Assembly (NCBI RefSeq): GCF_026212465.1
Contig: NC_080053.1
Coordinates: forward strand, 17,249,879 to 17,313,878
Source: Amaranthus tricolor
Taxonomy: Eukaryota; Streptophyta; Magnoliopsida; Caryophyllales; Amaranthaceae
DNA: 64,000 nucleotides
Reading direction: 5' to 3'
Every line of letters starts with the position of its first letter. Within the stretch, counting starts at the first letter, position 1. The notes under the pieces were generated by a model. The model saw only the letters and a program-made list of their open reading frames with translations, was not told where the DNA came from and did not search any database. The translations under genes and the position numbers were made by a program. Below, piece after piece: positions 45,829-57,297 of the stretch.

Positions 45829-45867
45829 TATTATTTAGAAACAATTCCAATTTGTTGAGCAAACTCC

Positions 45868-45959
45868 AAGAGGTTTTATTTGCCTATTGGTGAAGTCCAG
45901 CATCAACTGTTGTAAGAGGTTTTATTTCCCAATTGGTGAAGTCTAGCATCAACTTTTGT
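45868..45959. repeat. 46-bp tandem duplication
   Basis: AAGAGGTTTTATTTGCCTAT through CATCAACTGTTGT is followed at 45914 by a copy with a few substitutions. Confidence 0.85.
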
Positions 45960-46097
45960 TCACAGTAAATAGTTTATTGGCATATGATTGTTGGATAGAA
46001 GGAATTAAAATGGGACCCAATAAATTACCAATGGAAGTAAGAAAGAAGAAGACGGTCTTGGGCGTGGCGGAGGGCCCTATAAAAAGCAAGGCTTCAA

Positions 46098-46360
46098 AGT
46101 TATTTTTTCAGTTTCATATTAGTTGCAATATTAGTTAAAATGACATTATTTATTGATTATTTTTAATTTATAATTAATTTTTAATCTACAAATTAAAATA
46201 TAATTAAGTGAAATCTTATTTGATTCGTCTTATTGTAAAGACTATTAATATTAAATTTTTATAATTTTTTTGTTATATATAATTAAAAAAATTAAAAATT
46301 AAATTAATGCATTGAATTAACGGAAAAAATTAAACCTTGCAAATAAAGTGAAAAGTATTA
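46098..46360. mobile_element. Stowaway-like MITE, family A, reverse orientation, eroded
   Basis: Interior AATTAAGTGAAATCTTATTT and GATTCGTCTTATTGTAAAGA is the reverse-orientation counterpart of family A. The ends match only loosely. Confidence 0.5.
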
Positions 46361-47730
46361 AAACTTTTTTAGTAAAATAACTGTAACTCAGAATCACTAG
46401 AAGAACCACTGGAAAAGGACAAACCCATTTGCATCTTATGACCCACCTGTTTCCCATTTTTCATCCTTCTTCACTTCTTTGCATTATCGCCTTCGGACAA
46501 ACCTCATGCTCACGTCTCAACCTTAGATCAACAAATTTTTCTAAATAATTTTTCACATTCAAAATTACTTCTTTTATATTAATATTTTCTTTTCAAAGTT
46601 TTAATGTATATAATTCTTTTGGCTTTCAATCAATAAACCTTTAATGAAATATATAATGTTTGAATACTAATATAATGTGGAAAAAGGAAGAAAAAGATGG
46701 GATGCTTTTTGTAGAGTTTACTATTAATCAAATTATAAATTAATAGTCTAATGATTAATCTCAATGATATCGTCAAATAATGGCAATTTAAAATTAAATC
46801 TTTCAATCTAAGAATGGAACAAAATAAAATAAAAAAAAAAAAAAGAAATTCAAAAATTTCCACTAAACAAAATAATAATAACTTAGCAATAACATTACGC
46901 CCTTAACTACACTCAGAAGTTAGAACTACAAAAAATTCAATAATGGTGCAATCATACAAAAACAACTTGGTTAATTTTACTTCTGAAAAAGACCTTAAAT
47001 TAAGAGAAAATCTAATTTAAGTAGTAAACTTTAAAAGGGAGAGAACGAGTACGAGTACGAGTACGAGTACGAGTATATTGTTTATAGCTTTGGGGTATTT
47101 AGAACTTTTTCCAAACAAGAATGATAAACTAATCTATTTTAGGACCAAAAAAAAACCAATAACATGGTTGGAAGAAACACTCCAATTAATCATTTATGCC
47201 CCTAAATAAAGGGTATCCAACCGCCTTCCAGCACCTTATTACAAAGATCCATTATTTGTTGCCATGTTCATGCCATTTAATGACTTCTTTTTCAAACTAT
47301 TCAAATTAATTTTTTTTGAACTTCTATCCAATGAATCAAAATTATAATCATAATACTACTATGATATAAAGGTAGTATACTACATATTCCTTTATCTAAA
47401 TTTTCTACCAATAATAATAATATTTCCATTAAATAAAATAATTATCAATAACAAACTCACAAAAATTGTAAGAATAATTTTTAAAAATATTTTCTATTTT
47501 TTAAATAGAAGTATTAGGGACAAAAAAACTAGCCGACCATTAGTGATGAAATTTGACATGGGATGAGCTATAAAAAGTAAAAGAAAAAAAAAACTACTAA
47601 TTCCAAAATAAAAAATGAAAAAGCCAGTTGTATACATAAAATACATTCAATTAAATATCCAAAAATAAAAAGAAAAAAATAAAGGCAAAAATTTAAAATA
47701 ATAAAAAAAGTTGCTAAGCCATGATTCGAG
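46361..47730. other. Intergenic DNA downstream of the bHLH gene
   Basis: No coding recognised. It contains a short hexanucleotide repeat at 47043-47073. The part next to the gene should hold its 3' UTR and poly(A) signal, but no strong AATAAA was found on the minus strand. Confidence 0.45.
47043..47073. repeat. (GAGTAC)n hexanucleotide repeat
   Basis: About five consecutive GAGTAC units. Confidence 0.9.
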
Positions 47731-48381
47731 TCACCTACTAGATGAATCAATTGAACCGGAACTCGAACCGGAAGCTGAACCGCTAAGAAGTTCCTCAAGA
47801 GCTGCCATGGTTCTAACTTGCATTTGAAGAGCAGCAATATAATCAGTAGCTTCTTCCAGAAGATTCGGGAATGGCAATTTCCGGCAACCGGGAACTAACC
47901 GGGCAAGAACCTTTACACGTTTATCAAGAGCCGGTAATTTCTGCGGTTTAATATTTTCACCAATTATCCGGCTACTCCCGGTACTGGATGTTGATAGCAG
48001 TAGCCTTGGACGAACTTTAGCTTTTTTATGGTTTGCAAGCCGACGTTTAAGCCGATTAGCTAAAATTGCTCGGCTCCATCGGGTACGACCTTTAGCAGCA
48101 ATAGCTAAAGCTTTATCGGCGGCCTCACGAACTGTTCGGCTTCCAGAAACCGGTGCTGAAGTAGGATTACGACGGCAAACTTGTCGGAGAGCTTCTAGAA
48201 GCTTTGATGAATAGGTTTGTTGTTCTGCTTGTGATCTCCATCTAATTTGATTTCGATTGTTGTCTGATTGATTTTGATTGACGGTTGTGTCTATTCTTCG
48301 TCGCTTTCTCCTCTTTGATGACTCTCTTGATGCATCTTCTTCTGTTTGTTCTACGTAATTCGAGATTAGCGAATTCATCAT
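47731..48381 (-). CDS. Non-canonical bHLH regulator, AIF/bHLH147-149-like (IBH1 group)
   Basis: 216-residue protein from one intronless frame. It starts MMNSLISNYVE and has a basic, probably nuclear-targeting, patch SSKRRKRRRID (about residues 19-30). The subfamily-specific central part follows: RWRSQAEQQTYSSKLLEALR, SRTVREAADKALAIAAKGRT and RWSRAILANRLKRRLAN (about residues 48-115). The C-terminal helix-loop-helix begins KLPALDKRVKVLARLVPGCR, then KLPFPNLLEEATDYIAALQM and MAALEEL, and the protein ends in a Ser-rich tail. The usual E-box-contacting basic residues ahead of the HLH are absent. In Arabidopsis such proteins act as nuclear repressors that pair with other HLH/bHLH proteins and limit brassinosteroid-driven growth. 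Function here is inferred from family. Length and architecture are normal, and the frame is clean, unlike all its neighbours. Confidence 0.92.
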   Translation of the reverse strand: MMNSLISNYVEQTEEDASRESSKRRKRRRIDTTVNQNQSDNNRNQIRWRSQAEQQTYSSKLLEALRQVCRRNPTSAPVSGSRTVREAADKALAIAAKGRTRWSRAILANRLKRRLANHKKAKVRPRLLLSTSSTGSSRIIGENIKPQKLPALDKRVKVLARLVPGCRKLPFPNLLEEATDYIAALQMQVRTMAALEELLSGSASGSSSGSIDSSSR

Positions 48382-48890
48382 TAACTCCTCTTATTACTCG
48401 TGATTTCTTCAAATTAATAATCTTGAGAAATTCGGAGGAAAAAATCGAAGAAAATCCTGCACAATTGTAAGAAGATGAGATTGATAATAACAGATTCAAC
48501 AATGAAAAATCTTTTTAAATGACATTAATAACAGATTCAACAATTAAAAATCTTACAAAAAATTTCTTTTCGTAAGAACAACTACCTGATTAAGTCATTA
48601 GAATGTTGTATGAATTATGAAAAATGAAAATCAGAAAATCTGATCAGCAATAGTCACAGAAAAGAGATTTGAGGTTGAAATTCCTGTAAACAAAAAAGAA
48701 AATTCAGGTTACAAACAATTCAAGAATTCAATAAAACAAGAAAAAAAAAACAATCAGAAACGGAAAAAATGATGATAACTTACAGGATTTATTGATCTTC
48801 GTGGAATTTGTGAGATTTCAAAAAGGTTTATCAGGAACAGTGGAGAAGGGTGAGTGGGAGGAGGTGGGAGAAGGAGGAATGAAAATGAAG
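48382..48890 (-). other. Probable 5' UTR of the bHLH gene with two introns
   Basis: On the minus strand a donor TCCT/GTAAGTTATC (intron starts 48783) pairs with an acceptor TTTGTTTACAG (ends 48684), giving a 100-nt intron. A second donor AATCAG/GTAGTTG (48585) pairs with ACAATTGTGCAG (48457), giving 129 nt. Both are AT-rich with standard ends. The first is the stronger candidate. The transcript is inferred, not seen. Confidence 0.5.
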
Positions 48891-48915
48891 GTGAAAAAAA
48901 GAAAGGAGAAGAGTT

Positions 48916-48924
48916 TTTTAAATA
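48916..48924 (-). promoter_or_regulatory. TATA box of the bHLH gene
   Basis: TATTTAAAA on the minus strand within GGGGTATTTAAAAAACTC, followed by a pyrimidine-rich (CTCC/TTCC) stretch expected around a plant start site near 48885-48890. A CT-rich run lies just upstream (48930-48975). Confidence 0.6.
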
Positions 48925-49007
48925 CCCCTTTGACAGATAGAGAGAGAAGAAAGGAAGGAGAAAAAGAGAGAAACACCCACGCAACGTTCCTTAATTCACA
49001 TTTTTAC

Positions 49008-49267
49008 TACCTCCTCCCATTCATTTGACTTCTCCTATTTAGTTTTGTTAGACACTATTCATTAATTACTTTTAATTTGTATTTTATTTTTAATTTAAAC
49101 GTTAAAATATAGTTATATGGGATCTTATTTGATTCATGTCAATGTAAATTTTATCAATATCTAATTTTTATAATTTTTAATAATATATAATTAAAGATAT
49201 TTAAAATTAAATTAGTAAATTAAATAGTGTGTCAAAACTAAATAAAACAATTCAAATGAATTGCAGC
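49008..49267. mobile_element. Stowaway-like MITE, family A, reverse orientation, upstream of the bHLH promoter
   Basis: Flanked by TA. Ends CCTCCTCCCATTCATTTGAC and, on the minus strand, GCTGCAATTCATTTGAATTG. Interior GGGATCTTATTTGATTCATG and AATATATAATTAAAGATATT are shared (inverted) with family A. It begins under 100 bp upstream of the TATA box. Confidence 0.75.
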
Positions 49268-49353
49268 TAAGTATTTCTTTTGTTTTGTTTTCCCCTTTTT
49301 GTGCGCTCGGTGTTTTTTGGAAAATTTTGGAGTTTGGTCACTTAAATTATATA

Positions 49354-49533
49354 CTTCCTCTCTATTATACTTTTACGTTTCAATTTTTTCACATTAATTA
49401 GTTTGATTATTAATATATTAAATAATATATATTTAAATTTTTAAAAAATTAATTTTACAAAGCCTATAATTAAAAAAAATTCCATTTAATTATAGTTTTT
49501 CTTACAAAGCAAGTATTTTAGAATGAAAAAAAT
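49354..49533. mobile_element. Possible second Stowaway-like MITE
   Basis: Starts CTTCCTCTCTATTATACTTT after a TA. The right end (AAGTATTTTAGAATGAAAAA) is a poor match. Confidence 0.35.
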
Positions 49534-49878
49534 ATTGAAAAATAAATTTCACATGGGTGGTCTAAGCTTTAGCTTAATTTCAACAAGGTGAGCTATTTTT
49601 TTTAAAAAAAATTGAACCTAATAGTTTATTAATAAAAATATCATACAACATCTAAAACAATGTAACAATCAATCAAATCCATAACATTTATAATCAAACA
49701 AAATTTATGTAATAAAAGTCGATCATTATAAAAAAATCTAACACTGAAGTCTTTCCTTTACTATTTAATAAAACTTTCTCCAAGGGGTTGTTTAGATATG
49801 ACGTGGCTCTGAAATAGAGATAAATTTAATAGAACTGATTGTATTAGCAAAACTGACAACTTGATGACATTATGTACC

Positions 49879-51064
49879 TGTTGGAATATGAAGAGATGAT
49901 CAAATGCAACAAGAGGGGGGTGAATTGTTGTGTATTGAGTTGTACTACGTTTTTGCTCTAACTTGCGGAATTTTAGCAAACAAAATAAAACTTAAACTTA
50001 AGAAGCAAGAAATAAAAAGGAGACAAAGATTTTACGTGGAAACCTTCTTGGCCTAATAAGAAGGAAAAACCACGACCCCCCGGGATTTCAAAATTCTCAC
50101 TATGTTTAGGCAATCAATTACAATTCACAAAACAATGTTTGCTTCACTTGAAGCTTCTCTACTCTAGGCCTTACTCTCTTTCTCTATTCTCCCTTTCTCT
50201 TTCTCTTCTCACGTTTCTCTTTTCTTATACCCTTAGACTTCCCACAAGTCTAATTACAACAAATCACTCATTAACCCTTACAAGGCCAATTCTCAAGAGG
50301 ATAAGAATTAAAATAATTACTTAAGAAAAATATAATAAATTAATTGGCATTGGAAAACTGAAAATATTTTTCTTAAGATGATCTCCCTTTTTTGGACACT
50401 CTTTTATTCTCTTGGATTGATTTTGGTTCGAGTAAAGTCCCTTCTATTTATAGTGGGAACAGCCAGCAGTTTCCTTAGACATACCTCCCACTACCCCCAC
50501 GTTCTCAAAACAAAAGGTGGTGGAATTATGAAAGTGTCCGACTGTTATTTGCTCAAAGAAAAATCAGTTTCCTTATGCTAAAAATAGCATAGGAGTTAAA
50601 AACACAAGATCCTAAAAAATAGGAGATCTAAATCTTAAAAAGAAAAAGTCTTGGGCTATTTTTAGAAAACCTAAAAATAAATTAGCCAATTAACTTACTA
50701 ATTAATTTAAGCAATTAAATTAATTCTAAACCATTACATCAACTTAAAACAAAAAATAATTAATTCGCAATTTTCCAGTCGATGTTATTCTCCAGACCTG
50801 CTACGTAGGAACAACAAACTGTCTCCAGCTTCAACTTCAGTCAAAATGTTCATTTTAGGAACAGTAGACTGTACATCTACTTTGAACATTATAACACTTA
50901 TCTAACATTTTGGACATATTAAGACATGTACATCTTCCACGAACCAAGTCATAGGCTTCATCAACGATTCAAACTAAATCGGATATATACCTACAAAACA
51001 ATCTCTAAAAATATGTTTGTTTATCTAAAAGTGAAGTCATCATCAAAACCTTAAGAGGCCAACA
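49879..51064 (-). repeat. 3' LTR of the Sirevirus element
   Basis: 1186 bp, plus-strand ends TGTTGGAATATG and AAGAGGCCAACA. It contains a TATTTATAGTGGGAAC segment near 50446 that reads as a TATA-like AAATA on the minus strand, and AT-rich U3-like sequence. Confidence 0.95.
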
Positions 51065-51080
51065 AATTTCCCCTTTTCGA
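51065..51080 (-). other. Polypurine tract of the Sirevirus element
   Basis: Minus strand CGAAAAGGGGAAATT directly before the 3' LTR. Confidence 0.85.
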
Positions 51081-51828
51081 TGAGGACAAACTTTATAAAC
51101 AAACTTAAGTAAAATAGAGCAAAACAAAATTCTTAGAGCATACTAGAGATTAAAGCAACTCTAAATAACTTAGCAAATCAACTCGTTACAATATAATTTA
51201 CCAAGCATTCACAATAAAACAATTTACTCCATAATATCAAATATGTTTAAAAATTTTCAAAATTTAATTAATCTAAAACTTAAATGAAATAAACTGAAAT
51301 TAATTAAACTGACATAATTAAACTAACATAATAAAACTAACACAAATTACTAATTATTTTCAACCAAAAACAACTTGAAAACAAATTTACAAAAACAAGT
51401 AAATATCCATCAACTTGAAAACACAGATAATCATTAAGCTAGCATAAACTCAGCACATTATCATCAATAAGAAACAATATAAATCAACCAAGATATGTTA
51501 CTGTGTTTTCACTGCTCTTCTTAAGTTTGTGCATAATCTTCCCCCTTTTGTCATCAATCAAAAAGAATTAGGGGTTATCAAACCTCAGCACAAACCATAT
51601 AGATTTGTCAGTGATGAAAGCAAGAAACAATAATAAAATTAAGTGCCATGAAGAAAAATCAAACCTGCATTTAGTTAGTCATCACAGACCAGAAATAAAA
51701 GCAAAGAAAGAAAAGTAGCAATTGTTCAACATTACAACAACAATGTACCCCAGATGGTACAAAGTAAAAGGTGAAATTGTTTGTGAAATGTAACAGCCAA
51801 TCAAATCTTAAAAACATAGGGAGAGGGT
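51081..51828 (-). other. 3' untranslated part of the Sirevirus element
   Basis: AT-rich, non-coding stretch of about 750 bp between the third ORF and the polypurine tract. Repeated AACTAACATAATTAAACT-like units lie at 51290-51350. Confidence 0.5.
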
Positions 51829-53535
51829 TCAAGGGGCAGTCTCTTCTTCGTCCGCATATTCGGTCTGCACTTCTACTGTATCCAACTTTGCACCAAGACG
51901 ATGCTCCATCATGGTCAGTTGATTAACAATTGAAGCGAGTGAGACACGAACTTCATCTTGAAAAGCACTGAATTGAGACTGTAGATCATTAAGCTTGGAG
52001 AGAACAGAATGTGAAGATGCTGTAGGAATAGGATCAGCACAACCAATACCAGGAGATGATGGAAATGGTGGTGGTGTAAAGTGAATAGGTGATGGAGGTG
52101 GTGATGAAGTTTGATTTGGTGGTGGAGTGGTTGGCTTGGGTGAGAGAGGTTCGTTTGAAGTAGGCTCAGGAATGGTTTCAGAAGTGATATCATCAACCGT
52201 TACAGCCTTTTGTATTGAAGCAAGGCTCCTACTCTTCCTTTGAATAGCTTTACCCTTCCTCCTTAATGCAATCACAACCTCTTCATCACTGGAATCATGA
52301 CAGAGATCATGAGGCACTTCTTCTCCTAAAGCTTCTTCTTCTCCTTGTTCCCCCTCTTTTCTTGTCCCCTCCTTCTGTTCCCCCTCTTTTCCTTCTTCAG
52401 TGGGAACAGGTCCTTGTTCTTCCTCCTCTACTTCTTCTTCTTTTTCTTTTTCTTTTTCTTTTTCTTCTTCTTTTTCTTCTCCTTTTTCTTTCTTTATTTT
52501 TACTTCTTTTTCAATTTCTTCTTCTTCTTCCTCCATTTCCTCCTCATCAGAACCTACATCAATTACTTCTTCTGATTCATTTATTAACACCCCTTCATCA
52601 TTTAATTTGAGATGCAAATTTTTCAGACACAGTGCACCAAATTTATTTCAGAACTCCAGCCCATCCAATGGTACCCCAAACTTGCGAAAAATCCATGTCA
52701 ACAGCCCACCATAGCCCACAACATTCTTCTTCTCAATGCAGTCAGATAAATGTGATATCATCAAAGATGGAAAATTTATTTTTATTTGATTGTCCATGCA
52801 ATAAATCAAAGTTGCATCATGTAGACTCACCTCACTCCTCTTAGAGTTTCGGGGCAAGATGAATCTTCGTGCTACATTATAGAGTAATTTATGCAATGGA
52901 GACAAGACATTGTGACTGATTTTACCCTTTTTTTGTTCAACCCCTAAAAACTTAAAAATCGTTTTTTCATTTATTCCAGAAAAAACTATCTTAGTACCAA
53001 CACAGTATGTATCAAAACCAACATTCGAAATATTGAACCATTCTGCCAACAAAGCGCTGTTAAACTCTAATTTCATGTTCCTAACCATACTAGAACACAT
53101 TCCACATTCATTGGAGAAGTTTGAAATAAACTCTCGCATAATGTTTGGGAAAATGGGATTACAACTATACTCAGTCATCAAAACCTCTCATTCTTGAAAT
53201 TTTAAAATAGTATGAAGTTGAGGAAAGTGTGGAGAGTCATACCAGTACTTATCTACCCCAAATCCGACAGACATTTCCTTTGCAATCTCTTCAGCACTGT
53301 TAGGATCAACTTGCTTCAAACGCTTGACCGCTTTGGAGGATGATTCACTTTTTGGTGTGAATATTTTGCGTTTTGTTCCAACATTTTCAGTGGTTTCTTG
53401 GGATGGTGATGGTGCAGCATTCAGTAATGGGGGTGGATGAACAATTTTTAAGGGTTTTGGCTGGATGTTTTGGTGAGATGTAGAGGCTTTCTTTCCTGAT
53501 TTAGACGTTTTCTTGCTTGATTTTGGAGTTTTCAT
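51829..53535 (-). pseudogene. Envelope-like/third ORF of the Sirevirus element, two in-frame TGA stops
   Basis: A single frame of 569 codons from an ATG at 53535, interrupted by TGA at 53188-53190 and 52648-52650. The first part is basic and Ser/Pro-rich (KKTSKSGKKASTSHQ). The middle (53181-52651) matches the plant-transposon-protein type of domain: LLAEWFNISNVGFDTY, SLHDATLIYCMDNQIKINFP and VGYGGLLTWIFRKFGVPLDG. The last part has a Glu/Lys run (about 52545-52425), a Pro-rich stretch and a C-terminal coiled-coil-like segment (SVLSKLNDLQSQFSAFQDEV). I see no clear signal peptide or membrane anchor, so 'envelope-like' is a positional label. Its role is unknown. Confidence 0.75.
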
Positions 53536-54060
53536 GTTTGAATTTTGAAAGGTTGAAAGAAGAAGGGGGACGGTTTCTTGAGACGGTTTTTGAAGAAGGC
53601 GTATGAATTGTGAAGTACGGGAAAGGTTAATAAAGTGGTGAAGTGACGGTTACCTCAAGTCCAATCCCTTTAATGTTCTAATCATAGCGTTTGATATGGA
53701 AAGATTTTGAAGAGATGGGATTGAAAACCGTTTCACATTGTTTTTAATTTAAGTTGGCCGTACATTTTTAAAAAAAAAATGTGAAATATGAATAAATTAT
53801 GAAATATGAATATTAAAATAAAATATGAAAATAGACAAATGATGAATTATGATATAAAAAAAAAATTATAGAGAAAATAATGAACATATTGCTGTGATCT
53901 GATCAAACTAACAACATGCAAACAAGAAAATCTTCATAGTACAAACTTTATTATGTGTTTACCTGATCCATGCAATAATTGATTTTCAATCAAAATTTTG
54001 AGGTTGATTCCTGACCCTCTTTTTTCATGATGCTTCATTGAAAATTTTATGCAACCAACT
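53536..54060 (-). other. Spacer between pol and the third ORF
   Basis: About 525 bp of AT-rich DNA without coding. In related elements the third ORF is expressed by an unsettled route (spliced or readthrough). No convincing splice acceptor stands out here. Confidence 0.5.
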
Positions 54061-54429
54061 TTAGTGGAGCTTGATCATACCAAGTTCCTATCTCATCTTT
54101 TCATATTGTTCTCTTGGAAGTGGTTTGGTCAGAATGTCTGCAACTTGTTCATTAGTATTAACATGCTTTAATATAATATTTTTGTTTTCTACATTATCCT
54201 TAAGAAAATGATGTCTAATATGTATGTGTTTAGCTCGTGAGTGATGCACTGGATCTTTAGATATACATATGGCACTGGTATTATCACAATAAATAGGAAC
54301 ACATTCAAATTTAATACCAAAATCTCTTAGTTGCTGTTTTATCCAAAGCATTTGGGAACAGCAAGCTGCTGCTGCCACGTATTCAGCTTCGGCTGTGGAT
54401 AATGCAACCGTGTTTTGTTTCTTGGAACT
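54061..54429 (-). pseudogene. Sirevirus RNase H C-terminal part
   Basis: Continuation of pol in the same frame beyond the TAG at 54430. It carries AAAACCSQMLWIKQQL, then YCDNTSAICISKDPVHHSRA and KHIHIRHHFLKDN, NEQVADILTKPLPREQYEKM, the standard end of copia RNase H. Another TAG at 54088-54090 precedes the last eight or so codons, which end with a TAA at 54061-54063. Confidence 0.88.
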
Positions 54430-57297
54430 CTATGAAACTAAACAAGAGCCAAGAAATTGTACCATACCTGACGTCCTTTTTCTATTAACTAGATCACCTG
54501 CATAATCTGCATCACTAAAACCTTTTAAATCATAAACATCACTTTTTGGATAAAATAGGGACAAGTCGTTTGTTCCCTTCAAATATCTTAAAATTCGTTT
54601 GACTGCCGTGAGATGTGATTCTTTAGGATTTGATTGAAATCTAGCACATAAACCAACACTAAATGAAATATCGGGTCTACTTGCAGTTAGATATAATAAG
54701 GAACCTATCATGCCTCGATACATTGTTTGATCTATTTTAGTTCCTTTTAGGTCTTCATCAAATCTAACATTTGTAGCCATGGGTGTATGGTTGGTTTTAG
54801 CGTTGTTTAGCCTATTCTTCTTAAGAAGTTCTTTTATGTATTTTTGTTGATGAATAAAAATACCATTTTCAGTTTGTTTAATTTGTAAACCAAGGAAGAA
54901 ATTTAGTTCTCCCATCATGCTCATTTCAAATTCTGTGCCCATTAGGTTAGCAAATTCCTTACATAATAAATCATTAGTAGCACCAAAAATAATATCATCA
55001 ACATAAATTTGAACAACCAAAATATGAGAACCTTTATTCTTAAAGAACAAGGTTTTGTCGATTTTTCCTCTAACAAAGTTATTTTGTATCAAAAACTTTG
55101 ACAGTCTTTCATACAATTGCCTAGGAGCTTGCTTTAAGCCATATAGAGCTTTATCAAGCTTATAGACATGATCAGGACAAGAGGTATTCTCAAAACCTGG
55201 AGGTTGTTCAACAAACACTTCTTCATCAAGAAATCCATTTAAGAAAGCACATTTCACATCCATTTGATATAGTTTAAAATTCATAAATGCAGCAAAAGAA
55301 ATTAAAATTCTAATGGCCTCTAACCTTGCTACCGGAGCAAATGTCTCGGTATAATCAATACCTTCTTGTTGATTGTACCCTTTGACCACGAGTCTTGCTT
55401 TGTTTCTTACAATTATTCCATGCTCATCTAGCTTATTCCGAAATACCCATTTCAGACCAATTACCTTCTTGTGTTTTGGTTTGGGTTCCAAGTGCCATAC
55501 CTTATTTCTTTCAAATTCATTTAATTCATCTTGCATGGCTATTATCCATTTGGAATCCTTTAGAGCTTCTTCGTGATTTTTGGGTTCTAGTGATGATAGG
55601 AACGCAAAGTGAGCACAAAAGTTTCTCAGTTGGGATCTGGTTTGTGTTCCCTTATTCATATCACTTATAATCAGATCAAGAGGATGATAACTTTGGTATT
55701 TCCAAGGTTTAGGCACAAATTCTCTGGAGGGAACAGTAGCATGTTCTGATTCAGCATCTTGATTTGCATTTTGTTCAGCTACTGGATCATCTTGGTCATC
55801 TGTGGGAACAACTGGATTGGGAACAGTCTGCTGGTCCTCTTGTGCTGGCAGTTCCTGGATTTGGTCAGTTTCCCCTGCCTCTTCTTGTATTGGCTGTTCA
55901 CCTGCTGTTCCTGGATCTTGCATTTTAACTCCTTCATCATCATCTTCTAAATTTGCAAGACCTATTTTAATATTTTTTATTTCCTGTTCACTTGTTGAAA
56001 AGTTAGTTTCATCAAAAATTATGTGAATAGATTCCTCTACGCACATTGTTCTCTTATTATAAACTCTGTAAGCTTTGCTATGTGATGAATAACCAAGAAA
56101 CACTGCTTCATCACTTCTTTCATCAAATTTACCTATATTTCGTTTTCCATTCACATGAACAAAACATTTGCATCCAAACACACGAAAATAGGAAATATTG
56201 GGTTTGACACCTTTGAGTAATTCATAGGGTGTCTTAGAAGTGATTGGCCTTATTAGTACACGATTCAAAATATAGCATGCAGTATTGACGGCCTTGGCCC
56301 AAAAATTCCTAGGTAGACCACTAGCAATCAACATGGTCCTAGCCATTTCTTCTAAGGTTCTATTCTTCCTTTCCACCACTCCATTTTGTTGTGGTGTTCT
56401 AGGAGCGGAAAAATTATGATTTATACCATGTTCATTACAATAATTCATGAAGTATGAGTTTTCAAATTCTTTGCCATGATCCGATCTAATTTGAACAATT
56501 AAATTATTGGTAGATTTTTGTATTTTATTAGCAAAAGATACAAACTCATCGAAAGCTTCATCTTTGCTTACTAAAAATAAGGTCCAAGTAAATCTACTAA
56601 AATCATCAACTATGACAAACACATATCTTTTGCCACTTCGACTTTGTGTTCTCATAGGTCCACATAGATCCATATGAATTAATTCTAATGGTCTAGAGGT
56701 AGTCACCAGAAACTTTGATTTAAAGGATGACTGCACTTGTTTTCCTTTAGCACAAGGATCACAAATTTCATTTTTGAGGAATTTTATTGCTGGTAATCCT
56801 CTTACTAGGTCTTTTGATCTTAAGGAGTTAATCAATGAATAGCTAGCATGACCTAGACGCTTGTGCCAAAGAAGTGGGTCTTCTTCTATAACGCTTAAAC
56901 ACGTTAGACTGTTTCTGGGAACAGTGTCCAAGTCCACCACATAGGTGTTCCCTTTTCTGATTCCCTCTAGTACAGGGTCTCCTGTGTTGTTCCTAGAAAT
57001 TATACATCGTTCAGAAGTAAACTTAACAGAGTTACCTTTGTCACAAAATTGAGAAATACTTAAAAGATTGTGTTTTAGATTCTCGACTAAAAATACATTG
57101 TCAATGGCATGGGAGCTTGATCTTCCAACTTTTCCTTTGGCGATTATTTCACCCTTCATATTATCACCGAAGGTTACAGTTCCCCCATCATACGCTTCAA
57201 GTGAGAGAAATATTGATTTATCACCCGTCATGTGCTTGGAACACCCACTGTCGAGATACCATGAGTTGTTCCCCCTCACTTGAGCCTGTAAAGCAAA
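54430..57297 (-). CDS. Sirevirus pol: protease, integrase, reverse transcriptase
   Basis: Same frame as gag, directly after the TAG, with no good ATG at the start. Protease begins [18 protein letters not shown]-pre-integrase has [18 protein letters not shown] and CDPCAKGKQ. Integrase has [20 protein letters not shown] and [20 protein letters not shown], so the catalytic D, D and E are present, then [12 protein letters not shown]. An acidic Gln/Glu-rich linker follows (about 55710-55920). RT has [52 protein letters not shown], the catalytic IYVDDIIFG and [12 protein letters not shown]. RNase H starts near [20 protein letters not shown]. The open part ends at a TAG at 54430-54432 inside RNase H. 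Confidence 0.93.
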   Translation of the reverse strand, partial: FALQAQVRGNNSWYLDSGCSKHMTGDKSIFLSLEAYDGGTVTFGDNMKGEIIAKGKVGRSSSHAIDNVFLVENLKHNLLSISQFCDKGNSVKFTSERCIISRNNTGDPVLEGIRKGNTYVVDLDTVPRNSLTCLSVIEEDPLLWHKRLGHASYSLINSLRSKDLVRGLPAIKFLKNEICDPCAKGKQVQSSFKSKFLVTTSRPLELIHMDLCGPMRTQSRSGKRYVFVIVDDFSRFTWTLFLVSKDEAFDEFVSFANKIQKSTNNLIVQIRSDHGKEFENSYFMNYCNEHGINHNFSAPRTPQQNGVVERKNRTLEEMARTMLIASGLPRNFWAKAVNTACYILNRVLIRPITSKTPYELLKGVKPNISYFRVFGCKCFVHVNGKRNIGKFDERSDEAVFLGYSSHSKAYRVYNKRTMCVEESIHIIFDETNFSTSEQEIKNIKIGLANLEDDDEGVKMQDPGTAGEQPIQEEAGETDQIQELPAQEDQQTVPNPVVPTDDQDDPVAEQNANQDAESEHATVPSREFVPKPWKYQSYHPLDLIISDMNKGTQTRSQLRNFCAHFAFLSSLEPKNHEEALKDSKWIIAMQDELNEFERNKVWHLEPKPKHKKVIGLKWVFRNKLDEHGIIVRNKARLVVKGYNQQEGIDYTETFAPVARLEAIRILISFAAFMNFKLYQMDVKCAFLNGFLDEEVFVEQPPGFENTSCPDHVYKLDKALYGLKQAPRQLYERLSKFLIQNNFVRGKIDKTLFFKNKGSHILVVQIYVDDIIFGATNDLLCKEFANLMGTEFEMSMMGELNFFLGLQIKQTENGIFIHQQKYIKELLKKNRLNNAKTNHTPMATNVRFDEDLKGTKIDQTMYRGMIGSLLYLTASRPDISFSVGLCARFQSNPKESHLTAVKRILRYLKGTNDLSLFYPKSDVYDLKGFSDADYAGDLVNRKRTSGMVQFLGSCLVS

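Noticed and set aside
48242..48502. 86-codon minus-strand frame overlapping the 5' end of the bHLH CDS
   Set aside because: Different frame with no family resemblance; most of it overlaps the conserved bHLH frame or the probable UTR intron.
52266..52714. Phe/Ser/Leu-rich plus-strand frames
   Set aside because: Antisense of the Glu/Lys run of the Sirevirus third ORF.
51829..53535. Calling the third ORF a true viral envelope gene
   Set aside because: No visible signal peptide or transmembrane anchor; position alone is not enough.
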